NCBI GenBank assembly: GCA_024275015.1 | Contig: JAJRZW010000011.1 | Span: 1 to 36,657 of the forward strand | Reading direction: 5' to 3' | Source: Deltaproteobacteria bacterium | GTDB lineage: Bacteria; Desulfobacterota; Desulfobulbia; Desulfobulbales; JAJRZW01 | Length of the DNA: 36,657 nt | In this document: positions 7,524 through 15,610 of the stretch, piece after piece | Numbering within the stretch: position 1 is the stretch's first letter | How the letters are laid out: every line of letters starts with the position of its first letter | The notes under the pieces: model-generated | What the model saw: the letters and a program-made list of their open reading frames with translations, nothing else | The model's database searches: none | Told to the model about the DNA's origin: nothing | Position numbers and translations under genes: made by a program

Positions 7524-8198
7524 ATGATTGAACTGATCGGGGTAAACAAAATTTACAACCAGGGACGGGCCAATGAGGTCCATGCCCTGCATGGTATTGA
7601 TTTTTCAGCGGAAAAGGGAGAGATTATCTGCCTCCAGGGTGCCAGCGGCTCAGGAAAATCCACCCTGCTGTCGATCATCGGCTGTATTTTCGGTCCCACC
7701 AGCGGCCGGGCGATTATCGGCGCCAAGGCCCTTTCAAGGCTGCCGGATCGTTTTCTCACCCTCCACCGCCGGGAAACAATCGGCTTTATTTTTCAGCAGT
7801 TTAATCTGATTTCCGGTCTCCGGGTCCTGGATAACGTTGCCCTGCCGCTTCTGCCCCTGGGAATATCACCGGGAGAACGAAAAAAGAGGGCCATGGTCCT
7901 GCTTGAACGCTTCAATCTCAGCCACCGGGCCGATTTTCGTGCCGACCAGATTTCCGGTGGCGAAATGCAGCGGGTCGCCATTGCCCGGGCACTTGTCAAC
8001 GATCAGCCGATCATCCTCGCCGACGAGCCCACCGCCCACCTTGATACTGCCCTGAGTCACGATTTTATGACCATAATCGCCGGACTGAAAGAGACGGGGA
8101 AGACCATCATCATCGCCTCCCATGACGAATTGGTAAGCACACACAGGGCCATTGATCGAATAATCGCGATCAGGGACGGCAGGCTTCATGTATCTTGA
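7524..8198 (+). CDS. ABC transporter ATP-binding protein, LolD/MacB type
   Basis: A 224-residue nucleotide-binding subunit. Walker A is GASGSGKST (about residues 40-48), the Q-loop lies in FIFQQFNLI, the ABC signature is ISGGEMQRVAIARAL, Walker B is IILADEPTAHLD, and the switch His is in IASHDE. The signature and DEPTAHLD place it in the LolD/MacB/FtsE group, matching the FtsX-type permease upstream. Its 3' end overlaps the next gene by 11 bases, indicating coupled translation. It would power the island's transporter from the cytoplasmic side. Confidence 0.92.
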   Translation: MIELIGVNKIYNQGRANEVHALHGIDFSAEKGEIICLQGASGSGKSTLLSIIGCIFGPTSGRAIIGAKALSRLPDRFLTLHRRETIGFIFQQFNLISGLRVLDNVALPLLPLGISPGERKKRAMVLLERFNLSHRADFRADQISGGEMQRVAIARALVNDQPIILADEPTAHLDTALSHDFMTIIAGLKETGKTIIIASHDELVSTHRAIDRIIAIRDGRLHVS

Positions 8199-9213
8199 TT
8201 CCTGGTCCATCGCCCTGGCCCTGATCAATATCCTCGGCCTTTTCCTCATCCTGACCGCGACCAGTACCGCGGTCAGGGTACTGCGTTTCTGGGATCCGGA
8301 CAGCGACGCGAAACTGCAGATAGACCTTGAAAACGAGACTTGGCTCGCCTCGACCCTGGTTCAGTACGGACTCTGGTTTCAGATCGCGGCCCTGGTGTTG
8401 CTGGTGGCCGCGGCTGACAGCTTCAGCAACGTTCTCGCCGGGGCCATGTGCGCAACCGGCTCGTTGCTTGCCAATAATTACGGTTTTCCCCTCCTGTGGC
8501 TCAAGATCGCCGGGGTTTTTTTCTACGGATTCTGGATATTGCTTCATCGCCTCGATATCCAGGTGGAGACCTATCCCCTGGTAAAGGTGAAATTCGCCTA
8601 CCTCCTCCTCCTTCTGCCTCTGCTTATTGCCGACAGTGTCCTTGAAGTCCTTTATCTGGGGAAGCTCAACCCGGATATCATTACCTCATGCTGCGCGGTG
8701 GTCTTCGCCTCAGGCGATGGAGGCAGGACCCTGCTTGACCGAACCCCGGTGATGATTACCCCGCTCTTTTACGGGCTGGCGGCGTTGATGGCGCTGATGA
8801 GTCTGACGGTAAACCGGGTCTTCAGAAAGAACGGCGGCGGGGGATGGCCCCGGCGGACGATGGTCTGCGTCACCGGCGTCGGCTGGCTGGCATTCGGCGG
8901 GGTTGCCCTTATCGCGATCACCGCGGTGTTTTCATCTTATATATACGCCATGCCATTTCATCACTGCCCGTTCTGTATCCTCAAGCCGGAATATCACTAT
9001 ATCGGCTATCTCATCTTCGCTTCGTTGTTTGTCGCGGTATTCTCCGGCATTGGGACCGTGGTCGCCCAGGGGTTCGCCGGTCGCGACGATCTCCGGGAAG
9101 AGACCACCCGCTTCATCTCCCGATCGGCAATGGTCGCCCTTGTCGCCCTCACTGTTTTCGTCACCACCGTAACCGTGCCGATGCTTGTCTATCTTTTCCG
9201 GGGAGGCGAGTAA
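8188..9213 (+). CDS. Polytopic membrane protein with paired-Cys motifs, partner of the NosL-ABC island
   Basis: A 341-residue integral membrane protein with about eight hydrophobic helices (for example 7-28, 107-126, 133-155, 189-207, 227-253, 268-291, 312-334). Two Cys-containing sites stand out: Cys168-Cys169 in DIITSCCAVVF and the H258-H259-C260-P-F-C263-ILKPEY motif close to a membrane boundary. Paired Cys and His residues next to a NosL protein suggest metal (copper) binding or a redox thiol function, but this is inference and I recognise no named family. The start overlaps the ATPase gene by 11 bases. It ends 2 bases before a palindromic element. Confidence 0.78.
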   Translation: MYLDSWSIALALINILGLFLILTATSTAVRVLRFWDPDSDAKLQIDLENETWLASTLVQYGLWFQIAALVLLVAAADSFSNVLAGAMCATGSLLANNYGFPLLWLKIAGVFFYGFWILLHRLDIQVETYPLVKVKFAYLLLLLPLLIADSVLEVLYLGKLNPDIITSCCAVVFASGDGGRTLLDRTPVMITPLFYGLAALMALMSLTVNRVFRKNGGGGWPRRTMVCVTGVGWLAFGGVALIAITAVFSSYIYAMPFHHCPFCILKPEYHYIGYLIFASLFVAVFSGIGTVVAQGFAGRDDLREETTRFISRSAMVALVALTVFVTTVTVPMLVYLFRGGE

Positions 9214-9215
9214 TG

Positions 9216-9374
9216 GTTAACAGTCCGTTGAAAAACGGACTGTATGCGGCTGATGTCCGCGCCGCCGATTTTGCCGGGTTGAAAACCCCGGCAAAATCGA
9301 GAGGTTGGCCGGAACTTGTTTTGGCCAACCGGAGTTGAAAAAGCCATGGACGGCTTTTTCAACGGTCTGTTAAC
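9216..9374 (+). repeat. Composite palindromic interspersed element, copy A
   Basis: 159 bp bounded by near-perfect 20-bp inverted repeats (GTTAACAGTCCGTTGAAAAA and its complement, one mismatch). Inside are four hairpins: I CCGTT-GAAA-AACGG; II a 13-bp stem at 9266-9278 / 9287-9299; III GGTTGGCC / GGCCAACC around 9303-9330; IV GTTGAAAAAGCC / GGCTTTTTCAAC near the right end. It lies between two convergent genes, where the hairpins could end transcription from both sides. No transposase is encoded. Confidence 0.88.
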
Positions 9375-9403
9375 GGCGTCGTAATTTATATCTACCCGGA
9401 GAT

Positions 9404-9424
9404 TGAAAAAGCCGACCTGGCTGT
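9404..9424 (-). terminator. Weak hairpin-T-tract behind the aas-type gene
   Basis: On the minus strand, immediately after the stop codon, AGCC-AGGTC-GGCT is followed by TTTTC. The 4-bp stem is short; the sequence GATTGAAAAAGCC on the + strand also resembles the arm of hairpin IV of the interspersed element, so this may be an element fragment doing duty as a terminator. Confidence 0.35.
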
Positions 9425-12400
9425 CATAACCCGGCCAGCATCTCCTTGAGCTGTTTGTAATCGGTCTTGCAGGTGCCCAGAACCGGAATGGTGTCGATAC
9501 TTATCAGGCGGCGGACATTGTGCAGGGCGGAAAGCCCTGCCTCGCGGATATATTGATTCACATTCTCCCTTTCCAGGGTGATGGTGCTGAAGAGGACTAT
9601 CTCCGGGTTCTCCTCGGTGGGGGTGGCCTCAACCGCCATGGTGGGGCCGTTATCATCGGCGGCGGGGAGATATTGATGCAGGGCCGCTTCAATGGCCGGC
9701 AGGGATATCATCTCGCCGCCTAACTTGATAAACCTTTTTTTGCGGCCGCAGAAGACCAGGTTGCCGTCCTCGTCTTCCCGGACAAAATCCCCGGTATCAT
9801 ACCATCTTTCGCCCTCAAAATCACTGAACCCCTTGTCCTGGTCACCGTTATAGTAGCCGGAAAATATATTGGGACCCCGCACCAGCAGAATTCCCCGCTC
9901 ACCCTTGTTCACCCGCCGCCTTTCTTCCGGATGGACAATCGCCCCCTTAATGGACGGCATGAGTCTGCCGATGGTTCCCGGTCGGGGATTGTCGACCCGG
10001 TTGATGCTGACCAGGGGTGAACACTCGGTGATTCCGTATCCTTCGCACAGAACCGCCCGCGGACAGATGTCGGCAAAGGCCTGATAGACATGTTCCGGGC
10101 ATTTTTCCGCGCCGCTGAACAGGAGCCGGATACTGAGCAGCTGTTCCCGTTCGGCGGCGTTGGCGATCCCGCCGAGGAAGGTGGGGGTGCCGATGAGCAT
10201 TGAGACTTTATAATGTTCGATCAGACGGGCCAGGGTCACCGATTCGGTGGGATTGGGGTGATATACCGTTTTCAACCCCAGGCATACGGGCATGACTACC
10301 GTGCCCACCAGCCCCAGGGAGTGGAAGGGCGGCAGCATCCCCAGAAGGCGGTCGGCGGCGTTCACCGCCATTATGTCGGTGAAGTCCCGCATGTTGGCAA
10401 TGATATTGGCGTGGCTCAGAGGCACGGCCTTGGGTCTTGATTCCGAGCCGCTGGTGAACAGGATGGCGGCTGTTTCCGCTACCCTGTTCGCGGTCGTTGA
10501 TCCCGGCCGGAAGCGTGCCCGCGCCAGGGCCATGACCTTGCGCCATAACGGAATACCGGCGGCGATTTCGTCAATAAAAAGCCATTTGTCAGGCAGGGCG
10601 CTGAGGTCCGTCCCCTGGGCGGAGAGTTTTTTCTTAAGGGCCGTGGCGGAGATAATATGGCTGACCCCGGCCACCGCGAGACAGTGTTTCATATTGCCGA
10701 TTCCCACGGTCCAGTTCATCATGACCGGAGTCTTACCGGCAAAAAGAACCGCCAGATAGACAATCACCGCGCTCACCGAGGCCGGCAGCATGATTCCGAT
10801 CCGCTCGGCTTCGATTTTTTCGATATACGGTCGCAGAACCATGATCGCGGTGAGCAGCTGGCGATAGCTTTTGGCTCCGGAGATCTGGTCGGCGATGATT
10901 ATCTCTCCGGGATAACGCCGGGCCTGGTGTAAAAAGGCGGCGCTAATGGTTTTTTCCACCGGAAAGACCAGGGACCTGGCCGGGCTGCCGGAAAACCATT
11001 TATTATTGACCGGGGTCAGGATGCGCTGGTTTTTTTCAAACACCTGGCCGCCGGCCGCGAGGATGCAGTCATCGACACCGGCCAGGGCGCTCATATCGTC
11101 AAGGGTCACCCCGAATTCGTTTTCCAGCCAGACGGCAAGGTCCATCAGGGCCAGACTGTCGATGCCCAGGTCATTGGCCAGGCGATCACTCCCCTTAACC
11201 GTGTCCCGGCCCGCCAACTCGGCGACCTTGGCGGTAACCATTTCCCGGATTGATTCCGGGATGTTTTCAACTGAGCCGAGGTAGGTCTTCTTTTCCGGTT
11301 CCGGCAATATCCGGGGGGTATTCCCCTGCCACCAATAATAAGGCACCCAGGTATTTGGCTGGGGGATGGCGTTACCATCCTGTTGAAAAACGGGGTGGTC
11401 GCGGCGCGTGTACGCGCGGCCTGATTTGTCGGTTTGAAAAATCCGGGACGGCTTTTCCAACGGGCTGTTATAGAATTCTTCCAGGTGGCGGTTGATTGCC
11501 CGGCGGTCGGGAAGGGTGCTCAGGTCGTCTTCGAGAAGATCAAGGGTAACCTGTCGCCGGGGGGTAAAAAAGATGCCGTTGACGAGAATGGTGCCAAGGT
11601 ATTTACTGATATTTTTGAACAGCGTCGGTTCCGTGCCGGTGGCAAAGCTGAAGCTGCTGCCCCAGAGGCCGCTGGTGCGAACCATAACCACCTTGACCCC
11701 GGTGGCGTTGTTGAGGATATATTCCACCCCGGAATTGCCGCCCAGGTCTTCCCGGGCGGAACGATATATGCGTCCGGCCGGATAGAGGACGATATTATCA
11801 CCCTGCTTCAGGGCGGTCACCACCTCGGTCATGGCCTGTTTGATTCCGCTCCTGCTGTCACGGCCGTTACGATGCAGGTCAGGGATCATGATCGGATTTA
11901 TCCGCTTCAGCGCCAGACGGGCCACGGGGTTTTTCCCTTGGTCAAGATCAACCAGGGGCCGGGGCCTGAACTTGCCGTAAAGCTCGGTCAGGCAGATTAC
12001 CGGATCAATCAGGGCCGGATGATTGGGGAGAAAGATAATCCCCCCGGCATGCGTGGCCGGAATTTTTTCCATCCCCCTGACTACAATGTGATAACGCAGG
12101 CGCAGGGCCAGGCGCAGGAGACGATGCAGAATCGGCATCCCCACCCTGGCATATACCAGCCCGGCACAGACAAGGGCAAAACCGCCCAGCCCGGCCATGG
12201 CCGATGCCGGGCTCATCAGGCTGATCAGGCTCGAAAAAATTGGTCCGGCCAACAGTATCCCGACAAAGGTACAGAAATTGGCGGTGGCCAGCACCCTGCC
12301 CTTGTCCTTGTCCGCCGGCCGGACCTGAAGGAAACTGGTCACCGGGATCAGGAATACTCCTCCGGCTATGCCGGTAAAAACCAGGTTGGCCGATAACCAT

Positions 12401-13377
12401 GGGAACCTCCAGGAGAGGGGTAGCAGCGGGGTAGCCCCGGCCAGGATCAGTCCCGCCGCCATCCCCGCCATGGCGGGCAGCATTGGACGGAACCACCTGT
12501 CCATCACCGTTATCCGGGCGGCGATGACAGAGCCGACGCATATACCAATCATTAACGATACCGGCAGCAGGCTGGTAACCGTCTTGCTGAATCCCAATTG
12601 TTCAATTCCCAGGGTGTTGATGACCAGAACGGCAATTGAGGCGATAAAGTAAAAATAACTGTCAGCGATAATGGCCCAGAAAAGCTGACGGTCGGACCGG
12701 GTATGGAGAAAATTTTCCACCGAGCGGATCGGCCCCAACCAGGGAAACGGTTTTTCCGGATTGGCGGCCGGACGGCTGTAAACCCCGAAAGCGGCAAAAA
12801 AACCAAGCACGGCGACCACAACCACCACCCCGGCCACAAGGACGGTGCCAAAGGGGATCTCAAGCGGCATCCAGTTCTGATCAAGCGAAATCCCGGCGGT
12901 GGCTATTCCGGCGAGGATGGCCAGGGTGGTCATCAGCTTAAGAATAGCGTTGGCCTTGGGAACATAACTGCCGGGGTACAGTTCGGGGATGGAACCATTA
13001 AGGGCGGGACTGAAAAGCGCCGACTGCATCCCCATCAAAAACAACATCGCCAGAATACAGGCCCAATTGCCGCTGATAATCCCGATCGCGCCAATGAGCA
13101 TGGCCACCAGTTCAAGCCCCTTGGCACCGATAACCACCTTTTTTTTGGGAAAGCGATCGGCAAGCCAGCCGGCACAGGCTGAAAAAAGCAGAAAGGGAAG
13201 GGCGAAAAGCACCGTGGCCGGACCCTGTAATTTGCTCAGGCCCGCCGAAACCGCAAGCAGGAGCACCGCCTGTTTGAAGTAATTATCATTGAACACTCCC
13301 AGGCAATAGGTGGCCGCCATGGCGATAAATTTAGCCCGCCCCGCCCTGATCAGCTTTACCTCGTTATCCTCTGTCAT
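9424..13377 (-). CDS. aas: Four-domain phospholipid recycling fusion: LplT-like MFS / PlsC acyltransferase / ACP / acyl-ACP synthetase
   Basis: The start at 13377 (MTEDNEVK) follows AGAGGA; the open frame upstream to 13512 is only the palindromic element B. The product has 1317 residues. Residues 1-415 are a 12-helix MFS transporter resembling lysophospholipid flippase LplT. About 425-640 is a PlsC-type acyltransferase with NHPALID (452-458) and YPAGRIYRS (about 532-540), in which Glu of the usual EGR/EGT motif is Ala. About 700-785 is an acyl carrier domain with LGIDSL, Ser741 being the likely phosphopantetheine site. About 805-1317 is an AMP-forming acyl-ACP synthetase with LFTSGSESRPKA (973-984) and WYDTGDFVRED. 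Together these would import, activate and reacylate lysophospholipids at the inner membrane. Residues about 637-669 come from an inserted palindromic element between PlsC and ACP. Confidence 0.85.
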   Translation of the reverse strand: MTEDNEVKLIRAGRAKFIAMAATYCLGVFNDNYFKQAVLLLAVSAGLSKLQGPATVLFALPFLLFSACAGWLADRFPKKKVVIGAKGLELVAMLIGAIGIISGNWACILAMLFLMGMQSALFSPALNGSIPELYPGSYVPKANAILKLMTTLAILAGIATAGISLDQNWMPLEIPFGTVLVAGVVVVVAVLGFFAAFGVYSRPAANPEKPFPWLGPIRSVENFLHTRSDRQLFWAIIADSYFYFIASIAVLVINTLGIEQLGFSKTVTSLLPVSLMIGICVGSVIAARITVMDRWFRPMLPAMAGMAAGLILAGATPLLPLSWRFPWLSANLVFTGIAGGVFLIPVTSFLQVRPADKDKGRVLATANFCTFVGILLAGPIFSSLISLMSPASAMAGLGGFALVCAGLVYARVGMPILHRLLRLALRLRYHIVVRGMEKIPATHAGGIIFLPNHPALIDPVICLTELYGKFRPRPLVDLDQGKNPVARLALKRINPIMIPDLHRNGRDSRSGIKQAMTEVVTALKQGDNIVLYPAGRIYRSAREDLGGNSGVEYILNNATGVKVVMVRTSGLWGSSFSFATGTEPTLFKNISKYLGTILVNGIFFTPRRQVTLDLLEDDLSTLPDRRAINRHLEEFYNSPLEKPSRIFQTDKSGRAYTRRDHPVFQQDGNAIPQPNTWVPYYWWQGNTPRILPEPEKKTYLGSVENIPESIREMVTAKVAELAGRDTVKGSDRLANDLGIDSLALMDLAVWLENEFGVTLDDMSALAGVDDCILAAGGQVFEKNQRILTPVNNKWFSGSPARSLVFPVEKTISAAFLHQARRYPGEIIIADQISGAKSYRQLLTAIMVLRPYIEKIEAERIGIMLPASVSAVIVYLAVLFAGKTPVMMNWTVGIGNMKHCLAVAGVSHIISATALKKKLSAQGTDLSALPDKWLFIDEIAAGIPLWRKVMALARARFRPGSTTANRVAETAAILFTSGSESRPKAVPLSHANIIANMRDFTDIMAVNAADRLLGMLPPFHSLGLVGTVVMPVCLGLKTVYHPNPTESVTLARLIEHYKVSMLIGTPTFLGGIANAAEREQLLSIRLLFSGAEKCPEHVYQAFADICPRAVLCEGYGITECSPLVSINRVDNPRPGTIGRLMPSIKGAIVHPEERRRVNKGERGILLVRGPNIFSGYYNGDQDKGFSDFEGERWYDTGDFVREDEDGNLVFCGRKKRFIKLGGEMISLPAIEAALHQYLPAADDNGPTMAVEATPTEENPEIVLFSTITLERENVNQYIREAGLSALHNVRRLISIDTIPVLGTCKTDYKQLKEMLAGL
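11371..11470 (+). repeat. Palindromic element inserted in frame in the aas-type gene (copy D)
   Basis: A 100-bp shortened copy. The left end (GTTACCATCCTGTTGAAAAAC) matches the copy A terminus with a few changes, the GGTCGCGG-type spacer is conserved, and the right end is CCAACGGGCTGTTA. It contains an own hairpin GCGCGT-GT-ACGCGC. On the gene's coding strand it is read without interruption as about 33 residues including LEKPSRIFQ and RRDHPVFQ. The element sits in the linker between the acyltransferase and ACP domains. Confidence 0.78.
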
Positions 13378-13390
13378 TATCGGGTTCCTC

Positions 13391-13548
13391 TTAACAGACT
13401 GTTGAAAAAGCCGTTCTGGCTTTTTTAACAGTCTGTTGGCCAAAACAAGTTCCGGCCAACATCTCGATTTTATTGGATTTTTTAAATCCAATAAAATCGG
13501 CGGTGCGTCCATGCACCGCGACCAGTCCGTTTTTCAACGGACTCTTAA
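13391..13548 (-). repeat. Composite palindromic interspersed element, copy B
   Basis: About 158 bp in the opposite orientation to copy A. Left end TTAACAGACTGTTGAAAAAGCC, right end GTCCGTTTTTCAACGGACTCTTAA. Hairpin II is a perfect 16-bp stem, 13465-13480 with 13484-13499. Hairpin III is the TTGGCC...GGCCAA pair. It lies between the aas-type gene and the phosphohexomutase gene (both minus strand), and creates a spurious 45-codon N-terminal extension of the former. Confidence 0.88.
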
Positions 13549-13571
13549 ACGCTCAGTCATGCCATCATCTG

Positions 13572-15254
13572 CTAAAGCCCGAGTTCCTTTAATGTTTCAC
13601 TGGCAGCGGCCATGAGGGCGTCCCGGTCGGCGGCCGAATTGCCTTCCACATAGAACCTGACCTTGGGTTCGGTACCCGAAGGGCGGATCATCAGCCAGCT
13701 TTCATCGCTGAAGACGATCTTGTAGCCGTCAATGGTGATCAATTCCCTGATTTTCCTTGCCTCACCGGACACAATAATGGTGGCGCCGGGAGTTTTGTCC
13801 TCCAGTTGTGCCAGGGTCTTTTTGAGTTTATCGCCGGCTGCGCCGGTTTCGACACTGCCGCGGCCGGGGAAAGCTGCGCCGTATTGATTTTCAAGATCGG
13901 CGAGACAGGCGGAGAGGTTCTTGCCGAGGCTCATGGTCATGTCAAGGGCCAGAAGCAGACCGATATAGGAATCTTTCTCCGGGGTGTGGCCGATGATGGA
14001 GATGCCGTCGCTTTCTTCGTACACCACCAGGGCGCGATTGAGGTAAGGCTTGAACTCTTTGAAGCCGACTTTCGTTTCAGCCACCTCCTCGCCAAGGGCG
14101 GCGGCGATGCGGTTGACGAAATTACTGGTGCCGACGTTTTTCGCCGCCATCCCCATGAGTCCCTTGTGCTGGTGGAGAAAATGAAAGGCCATGGCCCCGA
14201 AAAAGTTCATGTCTATTTCACGGCCGCCATCGGTGAAGCGAACGCGGTCGGCATCGGGATCGATGATCAGCCCCAGTTTCAGAGGCTCGGGGCGTTGACG
14301 CAGGGTTTCGCTTACCTGACGCATATTGGCGCTGGACGGCTCGGGGGCAACCCCGCCAAAGGTAACGTCGGCATTGTCGCGCAGATGTATGAGGCGGGCG
14401 ACCGCGGGGCCGAACAGCCTTTTCAGATGAATGCGGCTGACACCGTGAACCGAGTCGGCAACCACGATCATGTCCTCCCGGGCGGCAAGACGGGCCATTA
14501 TTTCATCGAGATCAAGACGATGTTTATTCTTGTTCCTTCTGACGAATCGGCGCCAGAGATCAAGGCTGTCAACCTTGTGGATCAGTTCTTCACGGTACGG
14601 CTTTTCACAAACGACGCCCCGGGCGATGATTTCCCGGGACCGTTCTCCGATCATTTCGGTAAGCTCGGGCTGGGCCGGACCGCCGTCGGCGGCGTTGAAC
14701 TTGAAGCCGCCATAGTCAAGGGGATTATGGCTCGGGGTCAGATTGATGGAAAAGGCGGCGTTAAGTTCAATCAGGGCCGCCGACAGAACCCCGGTGCTTG
14801 ATTCCCCGGCGTAGTGAACGGTGAAGCCTTCACTGCTCAGTACTCCGGCCGCGCGCCGGGCCATGGTTTCACCGCCGAAACGGTTGTCGTGGCCGATGAG
14901 GCAGCCGCGTTGCCGGGCCTGCTCCGGGTCTTTTACCATAAGCAGGGGGGACAGGGCGGCGATGTCCTCCGGGCTTGAGTAAATCCCACATATGGCCAGG
15001 GTGACCTGTTCGACGGTGCGGCAATTAATCTCCTTGCCCAAGATCCCGCGCCATCCCGAGGTCCCGAATTTCACCGGGGTTTCCGGCGGTATGGTTTCCT
15101 CGCCTATTTCCCGGGCAATGAGTTTATAGACGGCGTCGATATCCTTTTCAGGGTCAGCTCCTTCGGCAAGAAGAGCATGGACAACGGCGAAATAATTGGA
15201 TTGTCTTGGACTGGTGGTGATATATTTTTCTTTAAGGTTATCGGCGATGGTCAT
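13572..15254 (-). CDS. Alpha-D-phosphohexomutase (phosphoglucomutase/phosphomannomutase)
   Basis: Interconverts hexose 1- and 6-phosphates in the cytoplasm. The start at 15254 (MTIADNLKEKY) follows GGAGAAAAA; the longer open frame to 15365 lacks a ribosome-binding site. The protein has 560 residues and all four family sites: FGTSGWRG (63-70), the phosphoserine loop TPSHNP with Ser175, the metal-binding DPDADR (332-337), the sugar loop EESDG (413-417) and the phosphate-binding RPSGTEPK (524-531). Length and the ordering fit the glucose-specific PGM branch better than short ManB-type enzymes, but substrate is not decided by sequence alone. Possibly supplies glucose-1-phosphate for glycogen or LPS. 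It is divergent from ppsA. Confidence 0.88.
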   Translation of the reverse strand: MTIADNLKEKYITTSPRQSNYFAVVHALLAEGADPEKDIDAVYKLIAREIGEETIPPETPVKFGTSGWRGILGKEINCRTVEQVTLAICGIYSSPEDIAALSPLLMVKDPEQARQRGCLIGHDNRFGGETMARRAAGVLSSEGFTVHYAGESSTGVLSAALIELNAAFSINLTPSHNPLDYGGFKFNAADGGPAQPELTEMIGERSREIIARGVVCEKPYREELIHKVDSLDLWRRFVRRNKNKHRLDLDEIMARLAAREDMIVVADSVHGVSRIHLKRLFGPAVARLIHLRDNADVTFGGVAPEPSSANMRQVSETLRQRPEPLKLGLIIDPDADRVRFTDGGREIDMNFFGAMAFHFLHQHKGLMGMAAKNVGTSNFVNRIAAALGEEVAETKVGFKEFKPYLNRALVVYEESDGISIIGHTPEKDSYIGLLLALDMTMSLGKNLSACLADLENQYGAAFPGRGSVETGAAGDKLKKTLAQLEDKTPGATIIVSGEARKIRELITIDGYKIVFSDESWLMIRPSGTEPKVRFYVEGNSAADRDALMAAASETLKELGL

Positions 15255-15610
15255 TTTTTCTCCGGCGCTAATAGTTTTCAGGCAAAGGATGTTGACCCCT
15301 GAGCGAAGATTAGCTATAAGGTTGATGGTGTCGCAATAATTCCGATCTACTGCGTCGTAGTGCATTTTTGTTCGCTCAATATACCATATGTATGGTCTCG
15401 CTCACAAAAATACCCTGCTCCTTGTGTATCGAAATTATTGTTTAGCCATCCATGATTTGTTACGGATCCATCACGGTTGTGGCAACAATTTTTTGCAGTT
15501 TTTTCCTTCGGGGATATATCATACGGCAAGAGTTTTTTTATCAGTGGCCGTATCGTGTATCATTACATTTAATATGTTAAAAGCCAATTTTTCAAGATCG
15601 GGAGTAAAAA
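15255..15610. promoter_or_regulatory. Divergent intergenic region between phosphohexomutase and ppsA
   Basis: 356 bp without a supported gene, AT-rich compared with the flanks, so it probably carries both promoters. Visible symmetries are ACCATATGTATGGT (15383-15396), nested inside TTTTTGT (15366-15372) and ACAAAAA (15404-15410), and a longer imperfect hairpin close to ppsA that is listed separately. The motif CGCTCA appears twice (15373-15378 and 15399-15404 region) around the central palindrome, which could suit a dimeric regulator. No -35/-10 pair could be assigned with confidence. Confidence 0.5.
15513..15561 (+). promoter_or_regulatory. Imperfect 15-bp inverted repeat in the ppsA leader
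   Basis: GATATATCATACGGC (15513-15527) pairs with GCCGTATCGTGTATC (15547-15561): 12 Watson-Crick pairs, two G-U pairs and one mismatch if read as RNA. The loop is 19 bases and contains a seven-T run. It ends 49 bases before the ppsA start. It could be an operator or a leader hairpin; function is not known. Confidence 0.45.

Noticed and set aside
13378..13512. 45-codon N-terminal extension of the lipid recycling fusion
   Set aside because: It is the translation of palindromic element B, has no ribosome-binding site, and the ATG at 13377 has AGAGGA upstream and starts a normal MFS N-terminus.
9216..13548. Repeats considered as a CRISPR array or insertion sequence ends
   Set aside because: Copies are far apart, not regularly spaced, about 155 bp long and strongly palindromic, and no cas or transposase gene is seen.
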